A DNA stretch of 64,000 nucleotides from Duganella sp. sic0402 (GTDB lineage Bacteria > Pseudomonadota > Gammaproteobacteria > Burkholderiales > Burkholderiaceae_D), in contig NZ_JAHUWK010000008.1 of NCBI RefSeq assembly GCF_019219065.1, positions 124,001-188,000 of the forward strand, written 5' to 3'. Made by a program: the position numbers and the translations under genes. The first letter of the stretch is position 1, and every line of letters begins with the position of its first letter. A model generated the notes under the pieces. That model saw only the letters and a program-made list of their open reading frames with translations. It was not told the origin of the DNA and did not search any database. This document shows, piece by piece, positions 42,728 through 52,981 of this stretch.

Positions 42728-44764
42728 TCAGGCGGATGGTGCCGGAACGGCTTTGCCGTTTTGCAAGCTTTCCTGCATCAATGATTTCAGCACACGTTCG
42801 GCGTCACGAACGGCGTCGGCATGCTTGAGGCTAAGCTCGGACATGCGGGCGCCCATTTCGCCCATCGGACGGCCGGCGGCCTCCATCTTCTCGTGCAGCG
42901 CTTTCATCGGCGCATCCTGTTCATGCAGCTTGCTCATTTTTGCTTCGAGCTCGTTCTGGCGCAAAGCCATCTGCTTTTGCAGCGGCGCCATTTCTGCTTG
43001 CAGCTGCGCTTGCTGCTGTTGCAGGCTGCGGAGTCTTTCGCCGCTGCGTTCAGCGCTGATATCACGCGAAACACTCTCGATGCGGCGGGCGACTCGTTCT
43101 TGCGCGCTTGCGATTCTGGCAATTTCGCGCTGCTCTTCTTGCGCACTCCGCGCGGCATTCTTGCCGATCTCGCCGGCGACCACGCCAATCTCATGGCCGA
43201 TGGCGTTGATGATCTTGCCCTGCGCATCCATTTTTTTGTCCTGCTCTTCCATCTGTGCGCTGATGCGATTGACTGGTGCCCAGACCTCCTCCAGGCGCGA
43301 CATGGTGGATGGATCGCTGATCAAATAAGTTTTGTCGCCGTCGCGGAACCACAGGAAGTTGCCTTTGACACTGCTGCGCAGTTGCGAGACTTTACGAATG
43401 TCCTGCAGGCTGGCGGAGACGGTGATGCTGGGCGTGCCAGCACGGACGATGGCGTAGGCGTTGCGCGGCGCTGGCGCGGCGGCCGGAGCTGGTGCGGCGG
43501 CAGGCGCAGGAGCGGCCGCTGGTGCGGCAGGAGCGGCTGGTGCGGCTGGTGCTGCCGGAGCAACGGCGGCGACCAGTTCGCGCATCGCAGCCACAGGGGC
43601 AACGGGGGCAACTGGCGCTACGGGTGCGATCATGTCCGGAGCATCTGGTGCTGCGGGCGCTTCCGGCACAGCAGGCAGCGCCGCCACTTCCGGGACTGCG
43701 GGCACGGCCGGCAATTCAGCCGCGACTGGGCTTTTCGGCGGCGCTGGTGTTGCTGGCGGCTGAGGTGCGGCGTGGGCATAGAACATGGCGCCGGCCGCCA
43801 GCAGACCTGCCAGCGGCATGGCGATTTTCCAGCTGACCGGTTCGACATCGGGACGCAGCAGGCGTTTGATACGAGACATGAGATTTCCTCCGTGAGCCGC
43901 ATGGGCTAGTTGTGTTGTATCGAACTGGAAGCGGTCCAGTTGCGACAGGGCTTGCGCCAGCTTTTGCGGCTGGCCGAGCATATCCACTGCCAGGTCGTCG
44001 GCGATTTGTTCCCGCTCGATCCGTATCCTGCGCGATATAGCCCAAACACTAGGGTGATAGAACAGCACGATCTCAATCGCGCTTTGTATGAGGTTAACCA
44101 GATAGTCGCGGCGCTTGATGTGCGCCAGCTCGTGCGCCAGCAGCGCTTCCAGCAGATCAGCTGGCATGCCGGTAATCAGCGCGGCCGGCACCAGCACGAT
44201 GGGTTTGAAGCAGCCGGCGGTGATCGGGCTGTCCAGCCGTTCAACCACACCCAGGCGCACATGGAAGTCGATGTCGAAACGGCGCGCCAGCTCGGACAGG
44301 CGGCGCTGCCAATAGGGATTACCGGTAAATTCGTCAGGCCGGGTGCGGTTCGCTACCCACTTGAGGCCGATCGCCAGGCGCAGCGCCATCAGTGCGGCGC
44401 CAGCCAGCCACAGGCCGACGATCCACGGCAATTGCCGGCGTAGCAGGTCTTTGACGCCATCGAAGGTATTGTCGCTGAACAGCGTGACCGCATTGTCGCC
44501 AGCGCCGGCAGCGGCCACCGTCTGTACCGCGCCAAAGCCATTGCCGGCGTGCAGATCCGCCAGTTGCATGATGATGCTCGACAGTGGCAACGCAGCGCAC
44601 AGCAGCATGCCGCCGCAAGCCACCGCATAACGCGTCTGTGGACGCGCCTTTTGCAGCAGGTGCATGGCGAGCGTCACCGCCCAGCCGATCAGCAAGCCCT
44701 GCCAGATAAAGTGCAGCAGTGTCCAGCCAACGGCGGACACCATCGCTGGCAGCATGTTATTCAT
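42728..44764 (-). CDS. M56 (BlaR1-type) membrane metallopeptidase
   Basis: 678 residues. N-terminal membrane helices surround an M56 zinc peptidase with HELAH at 211-215, then FYHPSVWAISRRIRIEREQIADD. A further helix (KIAMPLAGLLAAGAMFYAHA) leads to a Pro/Ala-rich periplasmic stretch of about 110 residues (repeats of PVA and PAA) and a long charged coiled coil with EEQDKKMDAQ and LQQQQAQLQAEM segments. There is no penicillin-sensor domain. BlaR1 proteins usually cleave a BlaI repressor, whose gene normally sits upstream; here that place holds only 124 bases. The ATG overlaps a 14-codon ORF. Confidence 0.88.
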   Translation of the reverse strand: MNNMLPAMVSAVGWTLLHFIWQGLLIGWAVTLAMHLLQKARPQTRYAVACGGMLLCAALPLSSIIMQLADLHAGNGFGAVQTVAAAGAGDNAVTLFSDNTFDGVKDLLRRQLPWIVGLWLAGAALMALRLAIGLKWVANRTRPDEFTGNPYWQRRLSELARRFDIDFHVRLGVVERLDSPITAGCFKPIVLVPAALITGMPADLLEALLAHELAHIKRRDYLVNLIQSAIEIVLFYHPSVWAISRRIRIEREQIADDLAVDMLGQPQKLAQALSQLDRFQFDTTQLAHAAHGGNLMSRIKRLLRPDVEPVSWKIAMPLAGLLAAGAMFYAHAAPQPPATPAPPKSPVAAELPAVPAVPEVAALPAVPEAPAAPDAPDMIAPVAPVAPVAPVAAMRELVAAVAPAAPAAPAAPAAPAAAPAPAAAPAPAAAPAPRNAYAIVRAGTPSITVSASLQDIRKVSQLRSSVKGNFLWFRDGDKTYLISDPSTMSRLEEVWAPVNRISAQMEEQDKKMDAQGKIINAIGHEIGVVAGEIGKNAARSAQEEQREIARIASAQERVARRIESVSRDISAERSGERLRSLQQQQAQLQAEMAPLQKQMALRQNELEAKMSKLHEQDAPMKALHEKMEAAGRPMGEMGARMSELSLKHADAVRDAERVLKSLMQESLQNGKAVPAPSA

Positions 44765-44801
44765 CGCCGCTGTCCGTCGTGAAATTGATAGAAATATCCA
44801 T
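44757..44801 (-). CDS. Possible 14-residue leader peptide before the M56 gene
   Basis: ATG at 44801 follows a strong GGAGGGCGGC site and encodes MDISINFTTDSGDE before a TAA at 44757-44759. It overlaps the M56 start codon (44764) in another frame, which itself lacks a good ribosome site. This arrangement would allow translational coupling. Whether the peptide is made is unknown; it may also be the remnant of a lost upstream gene. Confidence 0.35.
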   Translation of the reverse strand: MDISINFTTDSGDE

Positions 44802-44816
44802 GCCGCCCTCCAAGTC

Positions 44817-44876
44817 GATGGATGTAGAATAAATTATCTAGATTGCGAAGTCTAGAACTTTTTTTCTACATCCATC
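44817..44876. repeat. 13-bp inverted repeat with inner TCTAGA pair
   Basis: GATGGATGTAGAA (44817-44829) and TTCTACATCCATC (44864-44876) are perfect inverted repeats 34 bases apart. Inside lie two TCTAGA palindromes (44837-44842, 44851-44856). It sits between the frmA stop and the ribosome site of the M56 leader ORF. The outer arms contain TGTA/TACA, the core of BlaI/MecI operators, but not in the usual spacing. It could be an operator, an attenuator or an element remnant. Confidence 0.7.
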
Positions 44877-44888
44877 CAGGCACAGCTT

Positions 44889-45995
44889 TTAGTACATCAC
44901 AACGGAGCGGATCGACTCGCCGCTCTTCATCAGGTCAAAGCCCTGGTTGATGTCTTCCAGCTTCAGGCGATGGGTGATCAGGTCGTCGATGTTGAGCTTG
45001 CCTTCCATATACCAATCGACAATCTTCGGCACATCGGTACGGCCACGCGCGCCGCCGAAGGCCGAACCTTTCCACTCGCGCCCGGTCACCAGCTGGAACG
45101 GACGGGTCGAGATTTCCTGACCCGCCGCCGCCACGCCGATGATGATCGACTTGCCCCAACCCTTGTGGCAGCACTCCAGCGCCTGACGCATCAGCGTGGT
45201 ATTGCCGACACACTCGAAACTGTAGTCGGCGCCGCCGTCGGTCAGCTGGATGATGTGGTCAACCACGTTTTCCACTTCATTCGGATTGATGAAATGGGTC
45301 ATGCCGAACTTGCGCGCCATTTCCTGGCGGGCCGGATTGATATCCACGCCGATGATCTTGTCGGCGCCCACCATCTTGGCCGCCTGGATCACGTTCAGGC
45401 CGATGCCGCCCAGGCCGAACACCACCACATTCGCGCCTGCTTCCACCTTGGCGGTGAACAGCACCGCGCCCACGCCGGTGGTCACGCCGCAACCGATGTA
45501 GCAAACTTTATCGAAAGGCGCATCCTCACGGATCTTGGCCAGAGCGATTTCCGGCACCACGATGTAATTCGAGAAGGTCGACGTGCCCATGTAGTGATAA
45601 ATCGGCTTGCCGTCGATCGAGAAGCGGCTGGTCGCATCGGGCATCAGGCCACGGCCCTGGGTCGAGCGGATCGACTGGCACAGATTGGTTTTCTGCGACA
45701 GGCAGAATTTGCACTGGCGGCATTCCGGCGTGTACAGCGGAATCACGTGGTCATCTTTTTTCAGCGATTTCACGCCAGGACCCACGTCCACCACGATGCC
45801 GGCGCCTTCATGGCCCAGGATCGCCGGGAAAATCCCTTCCGGATCGGCGCCGGACAGGGTGTAGTAATCGGTATGGCAGATGCCGGTGGCCTTGATCTCG
45901 ACCAGCACCTCGCCTTCGCGCGGGCCGCCCAGTTCGACTTCTTCGATCGTCAGAGGCTTGCCCGCTTGCCATGCAACGGCTGCTTTGGTTTTCAT
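44889..45995 (-). CDS. frmA: S-(hydroxymethyl)glutathione dehydrogenase / class III alcohol dehydrogenase
   Basis: 368 residues from the ATG at 45995 (MKTKAAVAWQAGKPL), preceded by AAAGGAA; an in-frame upstream start at 46022 is less likely. It is a zinc-dependent enzyme that oxidises S-hydroxymethylglutathione with NAD in formaldehyde detoxification. Seen: catalytic zinc motif GHEGAG, four-Cys structural zinc site (ECRQCKFCLSQKTNLC), the CYIGCGVTTG ligand Cys, and NAD motif GLGGIGLNVIQ. No FrmR or S-formylglutathione hydrolase is adjacent. Confidence 0.96.
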   Translation of the reverse strand: MKTKAAVAWQAGKPLTIEEVELGGPREGEVLVEIKATGICHTDYYTLSGADPEGIFPAILGHEGAGIVVDVGPGVKSLKKDDHVIPLYTPECRQCKFCLSQKTNLCQSIRSTQGRGLMPDATSRFSIDGKPIYHYMGTSTFSNYIVVPEIALAKIREDAPFDKVCYIGCGVTTGVGAVLFTAKVEAGANVVVFGLGGIGLNVIQAAKMVGADKIIGVDINPARQEMARKFGMTHFINPNEVENVVDHIIQLTDGGADYSFECVGNTTLMRQALECCHKGWGKSIIIGVAAAGQEISTRPFQLVTGREWKGSAFGGARGRTDVPKIVDWYMEGKLNIDDLITHRLKLEDINQGFDLMKSGESIRSVVMY

Positions 45996-46031
45996 GATGT
46001 TCCTTTCGCGTTGGAACATCATGATAACAAA

Positions 46032-46961
46032 TCAGTCGTGGAAAGCGTCCACCACTTTGCGTTGGCCCAGCATGAAGGCGTCGGCGACGTGGCGCAGCGG
46101 CGCCACATCCACGTCCGACTTGCCGGCGCGGATGATGTCGGCGAAGCGCTGGTACAGCGATGAGTATTCGGCTTCTTTTTCGAGAGTCTGTTCAGCGCCG
46201 TTGATCCACAGGCGCGAGCCGCCATCTGCCAGCTTGACCTCGCCCTTGGCGGTGGTGACCACGATGTCCCAGCTTTGCTTGCCGGTCTGGCGCCAGTCGA
46301 ATTCGGCGTGCACCTTGACGCCATCGGCGTCCTGGAAATGCAGGTCGGCAGCGATCGGCGCGTCGCGGTTTTCCGGAAATTCCAGCGCGGCCTTGGTCAG
46401 GAACACTGCCGATGGCAGGATTTCGGTGACGATGGATAGCGCGTTGATGCCCGGATCAAACACGCCCAGGCCACCCGCCTGCCAGATCCAGTCCTGGTTC
46501 GGATGCCACTGGCGCACGTCTTCTTTCCAGATCACATGCATTGCCGTTGGCTTTTCCACGGCCAGATGGGCCTTGGCCGGCTGCACGCCCGGCGCATAGC
46601 GCGAGTGCCAGCTGGCGAACAGGCTGACGCCCTTCTCTGCGGCAAAGGCTTCCAGGTCGGCCACTTCCGACAGCGTCGCGCCCGGTGGTTTTTCCAGGAA
46701 AACATGCTTGCCTGCGGCCAGCGCCTTGCGCGCGGCGGCATAGCGGTATTGCGGCGGCATGCACAGCGAAACGGCTTCGATATCCGGATTGGCGGCCAGC
46801 ATCGCTTCGATGGTCGGGAAGCTCGGCACCTGGTCGATGGTGTTGTTGCGGCTGGCCGTCGCGACCAGCGCGTAGCCGGCATTTGCAGTAATGGCTGGCA
46901 GGTGCTGGTCGTAAACGATTTTTCCCACGCCGACGATGGCGAGTTTGATAGGTGACGTCAT
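46032..46961 (-). CDS. Gfo/Idh/MocA oxidoreductase, probable D-galactose 1-dehydrogenase
   Basis: 309 residues. The N-terminal Rossmann motif (LAIVGVGKIVYDQHLPAI) and EKPPGATLSEV are characteristic of the galactose/arabinose 1-dehydrogenase branch of Gfo/Idh/MocA proteins. These oxidise the sugar C1 with NAD(P) to the lactone. No other sugar-oxidation gene is nearby, so the physiological sugar is uncertain. It is upstream of frmA on the same strand with a 36-base gap. Confidence 0.85.
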   Translation of the reverse strand: MTSPIKLAIVGVGKIVYDQHLPAITANAGYALVATASRNNTIDQVPSFPTIEAMLAANPDIEAVSLCMPPQYRYAAARKALAAGKHVFLEKPPGATLSEVADLEAFAAEKGVSLFASWHSRYAPGVQPAKAHLAVEKPTAMHVIWKEDVRQWHPNQDWIWQAGGLGVFDPGINALSIVTEILPSAVFLTKAALEFPENRDAPIAADLHFQDADGVKVHAEFDWRQTGKQSWDIVVTTAKGEVKLADGGSRLWINGAEQTLEKEAEYSSLYQRFADIIRAGKSDVDVAPLRHVADAFMLGQRKVVDAFHD

Positions 46962-47063
46962 CTGTATGTATCCTGATTGAGTTGATCCGGCAGCCTATCA
47001 CCTCCGCCAGTCACGCAACAAGATCAGACAGCCGTCACCTTGTATTTATTATCAATAATGCGA

Positions 47064-47516
47064 TTATTGGGGTTCAACCGGCATCGCAGGGCCGATGCCA
47101 AGCAGGTCGGACACGGTGCGCCACAGCTGGCGCGGCGAGGTCCATGGCTTGGGCAGGAAAGCGCTGCCGGCGTGGTGGTACTCGGGATGGCGTGCCGAAT
47201 ACATCAGCACCCGCGCATCGCCCTGCAATACGCGCACTTCCGGCAGCAGATCGGTGCCGTCGCCATCCGGCAGGTCCGGGTCCAGCACCACCAGCGCGAA
47301 TTTTTCAGTGCGCAGCAGTTCCTGCGCGGCGGCGATGCTCGATACATGGGTCACTTGCGTTTCCGGCACCAGCAGCGCGGCCAGCACCAGCGCCGTGTCG
47401 TGGTCGCTGTCGATATGCAGTACGCGCGGGGCGGCGGCAAAAATGGAAAATCCGATGGCGCCGCCAGTCTCTTCGGTGAACGGGCGATAGGTGCTGCTTG
47501 GCAGATCGTTGGTCAT
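47064..47516 (-). CDS. Single-domain response-regulator-like protein, degenerate acid pair
   Basis: 150 residues from the ATG at 47516 (GCGGAG upstream). It has a receiver-like fold preceded by a 30-residue N-terminal extension. The phosphoacceptor Asp79 (VVLDPDLPDGDG), Ser107 and Lys123 (FLPKPW) are kept, but the acidic pair is D36-S37 (HIDSDHD) instead of two adjacent acids, so metal binding and phosphorylation may be altered. There is no output domain. It lies downstream of the ANTAR regulator on the same strand with no kinase near. Confidence 0.75.
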   Translation of the reverse strand: MTNDLPSSTYRPFTEETGGAIGFSIFAAAPRVLHIDSDHDTALVLAALLVPETQVTHVSSIAAAQELLRTEKFALVVLDPDLPDGDGTDLLPEVRVLQGDARVLMYSARHPEYHHAGSAFLPKPWTSPRQLWRTVSDLLGIGPAMPVEPQ

Positions 47517-47644
47517 GGCTGTCTCCGCTTGGAAAGCTATATGCAAGCTCGGCGGAGTTGGGCCGAAGGAATCAGGGGCGGCGCAGGGTACAGGCGCTCA
47601 TTGAGGCGACAGATGCAGATTGGGGCCCTGTCGCTGCTGAGGCG

Positions 47645-47666
47645 GGCGAATAAGGTTTTATCCGCC
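47645..47666 (-). terminator. Possible hairpin between the two response regulators
   Basis: GGCGAATAA (47645-47653) and TTATCCGCC (47658-47666) form a 9-base stem with one mismatch and a 4-base loop. It lies in the 208-base gap between the ANTAR regulator and the single-domain regulator. No U-tract follows, so termination is uncertain. Confidence 0.35.
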
Positions 47667-47724
47667 GCTCAGACAATAGTGTATAACAAAAATGCCGCAG
47701 AACAAGAAAAATTGCCTTGGGCGT

Positions 47725-48357
47725 TTACTTTTTCAGACGGCTGTTGAATGCGGCATGCAAGCTGTTGAGGGTCTCTTCGGCCGCCAGCAGCTGGTCAGCC
47801 ACCTCGTTGACCTTGCGCCGGTTGGAGCGGGCGTGATCACGCAGCACCTCGAAAGCGGTGTTGCGGTCGGTCTGGAATTTGCACATCAGCAGGCCCACAG
47901 CCAGGCTGGTTTCGCGGCCGGCGGCCAGCGCTGCATTCAGATTCAGTTCGGTGCGGCGCAGCTGACGGATCTCGTCGGCGCGCGCCAGGCCAGCGGCAAA
48001 CGCCGGCATCAGCTGTTTCTCATCGACCGGCTTGACCAGGAAGCCCACCGCACCGTAGGAGGCGGCCTGCTTGCCGGCGTCGGCATCGCCACGGCCGGAC
48101 AGGAACATGAACGGCACCGAGCTGGTGGCGTGCAGTTGCTTGGCCAGTTCCAGGCCATTCATGCCGGGCATATGGATGTCGAGCAGGGCCAGGTCGGGTT
48201 CACGCTGGGCGATCAATTGCAGCGCTTGCTCCGCCGAAGGCGCCTTGGCGACGTCGTAGCCGGCATGGCCTAGCACTTCGCCGAGGAAGTCGAGCAGCAG
48301 AGGATCATCGTCGACGATCAGGATCAGGCGCTTCTGGTTGATAGAGGATAAAGGCAT
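47725..48357 (-). CDS. ANTAR-domain response regulator
   Basis: 210 residues. The receiver domain is intact: Asp16/Asp17, phosphoacceptor Asp60 (LALLDIHMPGMNG), Ser87 and Lys109 (FLVKPVD). A coiled linker leads to an ANTAR RNA-binding domain (about 130-190: LNAALAAGRETSLAVGLLM, then NTAFEVLRDHARSNRRKVNEVA). ANTAR proteins such as NasT and EutV block terminators in target transcripts after phosphorylation. No histidine kinase is in the window and the targets are unknown. Confidence 0.9.
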   Translation of the reverse strand: MPLSSINQKRLILIVDDDPLLLDFLGEVLGHAGYDVAKAPSAEQALQLIAQREPDLALLDIHMPGMNGLELAKQLHATSSVPFMFLSGRGDADAGKQAASYGAVGFLVKPVDEKQLMPAFAAGLARADEIRQLRRTELNLNAALAAGRETSLAVGLLMCKFQTDRNTAFEVLRDHARSNRRKVNEVADQLLAAEETLNSLHAAFNSRLKK

Positions 48358-48428
48358 AGGGTCGGCAACCTTGGGCTAATACTAACGACCCCATTATAAA
48401 GCCGAAAACCGTCCGCACTTCAAGCGTT

Positions 48429-49046
48429 TTATTTCGTTTTGAAAAGTACGTTAAATTGGCTAACGGCTTCAGCCACACTTTCAGCTTGATAGATGCTGCT
48501 GATCGCGGCCACCATGTGGGCGCCACGCGCGACCAGCGGGGCAGCGTTTTCCGGCGTCATGCCACCGATAACCACCGTCGGCACCCGAATCACCTCGCGT
48601 GCCTGATCGAGGATGGACGCTTGCGTGGTGACCGCATACTGCTTGACTCGCGATGGATAGAATCCGCCGAAAGCGACATAGCTGGCACCGGCCAGTTGCG
48701 CATCGATGGCGCGCGCCATGTCGCCATAGCAGGAAGCGCCGATGATTTTTTCACTGCCGAGCTGTGCGCGGACATTGGCCACTTCCGCGTCCGTACCGCC
48801 GAGGTGAACGCCGTCCGCATCCAGTTGCTGGCACAACTCAACAAAATCGTTGACGATGAACGGCACCTGATAGCGGCGGCACAGCGCCTGCAAGGCCGCC
48901 GCCTGCTCGGCGCGCAGCGCCGGGCCGGCATCCTTGTGGCGATATTGCAGTAGTGCGATAGGTCCGGCCTGCATGGCCTGCTCGCTCAGTTGCAGCAAGC
49001 GGTCGGTGTCGTCCCAGTTGGGCGTGACCAGATAAAGTCCTTGCAT
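48429..49046 (-). CDS. thiE: Thiamine-phosphate synthase
   Basis: 205 residues from the ATG at 49046 (MQGLYLVTPNW); a longer in-frame extension to 49376 overlaps thiD and is not real. It couples HMP diphosphate and thiazole phosphate to thiamine phosphate. Conserved segments: LLQYRHKDAG, FIVNDFVELCQQLDADGVHLGG, GASCYGD, YVAFGGFYPSRVK and VVIGGMTPENA. It is the last gene of thiCSGDE. Confidence 0.94.
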   Translation of the reverse strand: MQGLYLVTPNWDDTDRLLQLSEQAMQAGPIALLQYRHKDAGPALRAEQAAALQALCRRYQVPFIVNDFVELCQQLDADGVHLGGTDAEVANVRAQLGSEKIIGASCYGDMARAIDAQLAGASYVAFGGFYPSRVKQYAVTTQASILDQAREVIRVPTVVIGGMTPENAAPLVARGAHMVAAISSIYQAESVAEAVSQFNVLFKTK

Positions 49047-49059
49047 GATGCTCTTTCGT

Positions 49060-49836
49060 TTAGCGTAAGGGAATGCGCTGACCCGCAGCGATGACGTAAG
49101 CGTCGCGCAGCGCGTGATAGACATAATGCTGGGCGTGTTCCAGCGCCACTGCGGTCGGCAGGCCAAGCGCCAGCTGGCCTGCGATGGCCGACGCCAGCGT
49201 GCAGCCGCTGCCATGGAAAGCGCCATCGATGCGTGGCCAGCGCCATTCGCGCGGCGCACCTGGCCCGTGCCAGCGGTTGACGATCTCCTCGCCGTCAGCG
49301 TGACCACCGGTGATGAAAACATGGTGGCAGCCGCGCGCGCGCAGATTGCGCGCCTGCATCTCCGGCTGAGTGGCATCGCTGAGCGCCTGTGCTTCCGGGC
49401 CGTTGGGCGTCAGCACGGTGGTCAGCGGCAGCAAGGGCGCAAGCGCTTGCGCCGCGTCGTCGCGCGACAGCAGATCGCCATGGCCGCTGGCCAGCACCGG
49501 GTCCAGCACCAGCGGCAGGTCGGGCTGCCGCTGGCGCAGCCGACTGACGAACTCCGCAATCGCCTGCGCGTTGGCGGCGCTGCCGGTGATGCCGATCTTG
49601 ACCGCGCTGATGGTCATCTTGTCGGCCAGCACCTGCGCCTGGCGCAGCACCAGCGCGGCATCCACCGGCTGCACCGCGAACACGCGGTCATTGTCCTGCA
49701 CCGTCAACGCGGTGCAGACGCTGAGCGCATGCGCGCCCTGCCCGGCTATCGCCTGCTGATCCGCCGCCAGTCCTGCGCCGCCGGACGGATCGAGTCCGGC
49801 GAACACCAGCACGCAGGCGCGCGTGTCGACGCTCAT
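49060..49836 (-). CDS. thiD: Hydroxymethylpyrimidine/phosphomethylpyrimidine kinase
   Basis: 258 residues from the ATG at 49836, which overlaps the thiG stop (ATGA). The upstream open frame to 50208 runs through thiG in another frame and is rejected. It phosphorylates HMP to HMP-PP. Motifs: [17 protein letters not shown] near the N terminus, [13 protein letters not shown] in the middle and the anion-hole signature [16 protein letters not shown]. It is a stand-alone ThiD, not fused to ThiE. Confidence 0.94.
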   Translation of the reverse strand: MSVDTRACVLVFAGLDPSGGAGLAADQQAIAGQGAHALSVCTALTVQDNDRVFAVQPVDAALVLRQAQVLADKMTISAVKIGITGSAANAQAIAEFVSRLRQRQPDLPLVLDPVLASGHGDLLSRDDAAQALAPLLPLTTVLTPNGPEAQALSDATQPEMQARNLRARGCHHVFITGGHADGEEIVNRWHGPGAPREWRWPRIDGAFHGSGCTLASAIAGQLALGLPTAVALEHAQHYVYHALRDAYVIAAGQRIPLR

Positions 49837-50612
49837 GCCAGCCGGCCCGCCATTGGTGACGACGGCGATGCCGCGAATTTGCGCGCGATCCGTCCGGCCA
49901 GGTAAGCCTCCCGGCCCGCCTGCACACCCAGCTTCATCGCGCGCGCCATGCGCACCGGGTCTTGCGCACCGGCGATGGCGGTGTTCATCAGCACACCGTC
50001 GCACCCCAGCTCCATGGCGATGGCCGCGTCGGAGGCAGTACCCACGCCGGCGTCCACCAGCACCGGCACCTTGGCCTGTTCGATAATCAGCGACAGGTTC
50101 CACGGATTCAGGATGCCCATGCCGGAACCGATCAGCGACGCCAGCGGCATCACCGCCACGCAGCCGATATCCTCCAGCATGCGCGCCTGGATAGGATCGT
50201 CGCTGCAATACACCATCACGTCGAAGCCATCCTTCACCAGCTCGCGCGCGGCAACCAGTGTTTCGGGCATATTCGGGAACAGGGTTTTCTCATCGCCCAG
50301 CACTTCCAGCTTGACCAGCTTATGTCCGTTCAGCAGTTCGCGCGCCATTTGCAGCGTGTAGATGGCGTCCTTGGCGGTGTAGCAACCGGCCGTATTCGGC
50401 AGGATGGTGTACTGCGACGGCGGCAGCACATCCAGCAGGCTGGGCGCCTTCGGGTCCTGGCCGATATTCACGCGGCGGATCGCCACCGTAATAATCTCCG
50501 CTTCGGCGGCGTCGGTCGCCTCGCGGGTTTGCTGCAGGTCTTTGTACTTGCCGCTGCCCACCAGCAGCCGCGACTTGTACTGTTTGCCTGCAATCGTCAA
50601 CACGTCATTCAT
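49833..50612 (-). CDS. thiG: Thiazole synthase
   Basis: 259 residues. It forms the thiazole ring from deoxyxylulose phosphate, ThiS thiocarboxylate and dehydroglycine. Seen: [21 protein letters not shown], the [14 protein letters not shown] segment, and [32 protein letters not shown]. It follows thiS by 12 bases and overlaps thiD by 4. Neither ThiO nor ThiH, the usual dehydroglycine sources, is encoded in this operon. Confidence 0.96.
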   Translation of the reverse strand: MNDVLTIAGKQYKSRLLVGSGKYKDLQQTREATDAAEAEIITVAIRRVNIGQDPKAPSLLDVLPPSQYTILPNTAGCYTAKDAIYTLQMARELLNGHKLVKLEVLGDEKTLFPNMPETLVAARELVKDGFDVMVYCSDDPIQARMLEDIGCVAVMPLASLIGSGMGILNPWNLSLIIEQAKVPVLVDAGVGTASDAAIAMELGCDGVLMNTAIAGAQDPVRMARAMKLGVQAGREAYLAGRIARKFAASPSSPMAGRLA

Positions 50613-50624
50613 TTTTATCTCCAG

Positions 50625-50828
50625 TTAGCCGCCACCGATGGCGCGCACGATATCCACTTTGTCGCCGGCCTGCAGCACACGCTCGGACCATTGCTGGCGC
50701 GGCGCCACGTTGCGGTTGACCGCCAGCGCCAGCGCCTGTCCGCTCAGCGCCAGCGCATCAACCAACTGCTCCAGCGTGTGCTGCGCCGGCACCCGATGCG
50801 GTGCGCCGTTCAATTCAATGTCAATCAT
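50625..50828 (-). CDS. thiS: Sulfur carrier protein ThiS
   Basis: 67 residues with the ubiquitin-like fold and the C-terminal Gly-Gly (VRAIGGG) that is adenylated and thiocarboxylated. It begins MIDIELNGAPHRV and has the conserved TLEQLVDAL helix and ALAVNRNVAPR strand. It sits 3 bases downstream of thiC and 12 bases upstream of thiG. Confidence 0.94.
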   Translation of the reverse strand: MIDIELNGAPHRVPAQHTLEQLVDALALSGQALALAVNRNVAPRQQWSERVLQAGDKVDIVRAIGGG

Positions 50829-50831
50829 GAT

Positions 50832-52882
<2,051 letters not shown>

Positions 52883-52906
52883 TTGCCACCTTGCGGCAGC
52901 GCGCCG

Positions 52907-52931
52907 ATTATAAACCGGCTGACAGGCAAAG
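52907..52931 (-). promoter_or_regulatory. Probable promoter of the thi operon
   Basis: On the minus strand TATAAT (52912-52907) is preceded, 19 bases upstream, by TTGCCA. The predicted start near 52900 places the whole TPP aptamer in the leader. Confidence 0.5.
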
Positions 52932-52968
52932 TGGCAAAAATCCTACATTCAGCGCGCGAGGGCTCGGG

Positions 52969-52981
52969 TATAGTGTCCTTA
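52969..52981 (+). promoter_or_regulatory. -10 element directly before the propeller-GGDEF start codon
   Basis: TATAGT (52969-52974) ends 6 bases before the ATG at 52981, so transcription would begin at or next to the start codon. No Shine-Dalgarno is visible. The mRNA may be leaderless. Confidence 0.35.

Noticed and set aside
43461..43763. Gly/Ala collagen-like plus-strand frame
   Set aside because: It is antisense of the Pro/Ala repeat region of the M56 peptidase.
49060..50208. 382-residue frame that looks like an N-terminal fusion to ThiD
   Set aside because: The extra part reads through thiG in another frame. ThiD proper starts at 49836 with an ATGA overlap.
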